A DNA stretch of 5,470 bases from Planctomycetota bacterium (lineage in GTDB: Bacteria; Planctomycetota; Phycisphaerae; WQYP01). A program made the translations under genes and the position numbers. Position 1 is the stretch's first letter; each line of letters starts with the position of its first letter. Shown in pieces: positions 5,328 to 5,470 of the stretch. Below the pieces are notes generated by a model. It saw only the letters and a program-made list of their open reading frames with translations. It was not told where the DNA came from and searched no databases. The stretch lies in assembly GCA_021785155.1 (NCBI GenBank), contig JAJYGE010000414.1:1-5470 (forward strand), written 5' to 3'.

Positions 5328-5470
5328 TTACCATGGCGGCGAAAACAGCCAGGTAATCAAAAACATGGCCAGCGCCAGAAATAGCAGGGCAATACCAATG
5401 AATTTCAATGTGTTGCTCCCGCCACCAAGCAATTGGCGGCTGGTAATATATTCTCCGCAAAATGGACAAC
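5328..5470 (-). CDS. Small zinc-ribbon plus transmembrane protein, C-terminal part, cut by the right edge
   Basis: The visible 46 residues start with 'CPFCGEYITSRQL', a CxxCG zinc knuckle followed by a short Gly/Ser linker. A hydrophobic helix of about 21 residues (visible residues 22-42, from 'KFIGIALLFL' to 'FLITW') and a short tail 'FSPPW' end the protein. No second Cys pair follows, so this is probably the second knuckle of a ribbon whose first half lies beyond the edge. The architecture fits a small membrane protein anchored by its C-terminal helix with a zinc ribbon outside the membrane plane; no specific function can be given. Its TAA (5330-5328) lies 4 bp from the dnaB stop, tail to tail, with no terminator hairpin between them. 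The other two minus-strand frames are less protein-like. Confidence 0.72.
   Translation of the reverse strand, partial: CPFCGEYITSRQLLGGGSNTLKFIGIALLFLALAMFLITWLFSPPW

Overview
The window carries five genes of ordinary bacterial type. Two are housekeeping DNA-metabolism genes: topA, cut by the left edge, and a complete dnaB. They flank two convergent accessory genes and an unusually long, repeat-rich gap; a fifth gene is cut by the right edge. The style of the TopA and DnaB proteins, and of the isochorismatase-fold protein with its 'LDLNTQAD' and 'PHHVCIPGNPG' blocks, recalls Planctomycetota (possibly Phycisphaerae). That is a recollection of family style, not a search result, so the phylum is an inference.

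Layout from left to right. (1) Positions 1-818, minus strand: the N-terminal 272 residues of DNA topoisomerase I, starting at GTG. (2) 819-1395: a gap between divergent genes with no convincing gene. It holds a textbook sigma-54 (-24/-12) promoter pointing right, two inverted repeats upstream of it, and a hairpin that abuts a strong ribosome binding site. (3) 1396-2136, plus strand: an isochorismatase-fold (cysteine hydrolase superfamily) protein in which the catalytic Cys and Lys positions appear to be Ser and Leu. (4) 2184-3032, minus strand: a two-domain VOC protein of the CatE-like catechol-2,3-dioxygenase/ring-cleavage type. It has a good sigma-70-like promoter with a perfect 14-bp palindrome where an operator would sit. 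It converges on gene 3 with a 47-bp gap. (5) 3033-3907: about 875 bp without a credible gene, containing three separate short-period tandem arrays (7, 10 and 7 bp) and GC-rich hairpins. (6) 3908-5323, plus strand: replicative helicase DnaB, complete at 471 aa. (7) 5328-5470, minus strand: the C-terminal end of a small zinc-ribbon plus membrane-helix protein, four bases from the dnaB stop.

The genes do not form an operon: every neighbouring pair is divergent or convergent. topA and dnaB serve DNA supercoiling and replication fork unwinding. The two middle genes look separately regulated, one by sigma-54 with an activator and one probably by a repressor at a palindromic operator. I see no CRISPR array, tRNA, rRNA, transposase or phage gene, and no clear new multi-gene system. 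The points most worth following are the sigma-54-driven putative pseudoenzyme, the palindromic control region of the dioxygenase-like gene, and the helically phased repeats upstream of dnaB.
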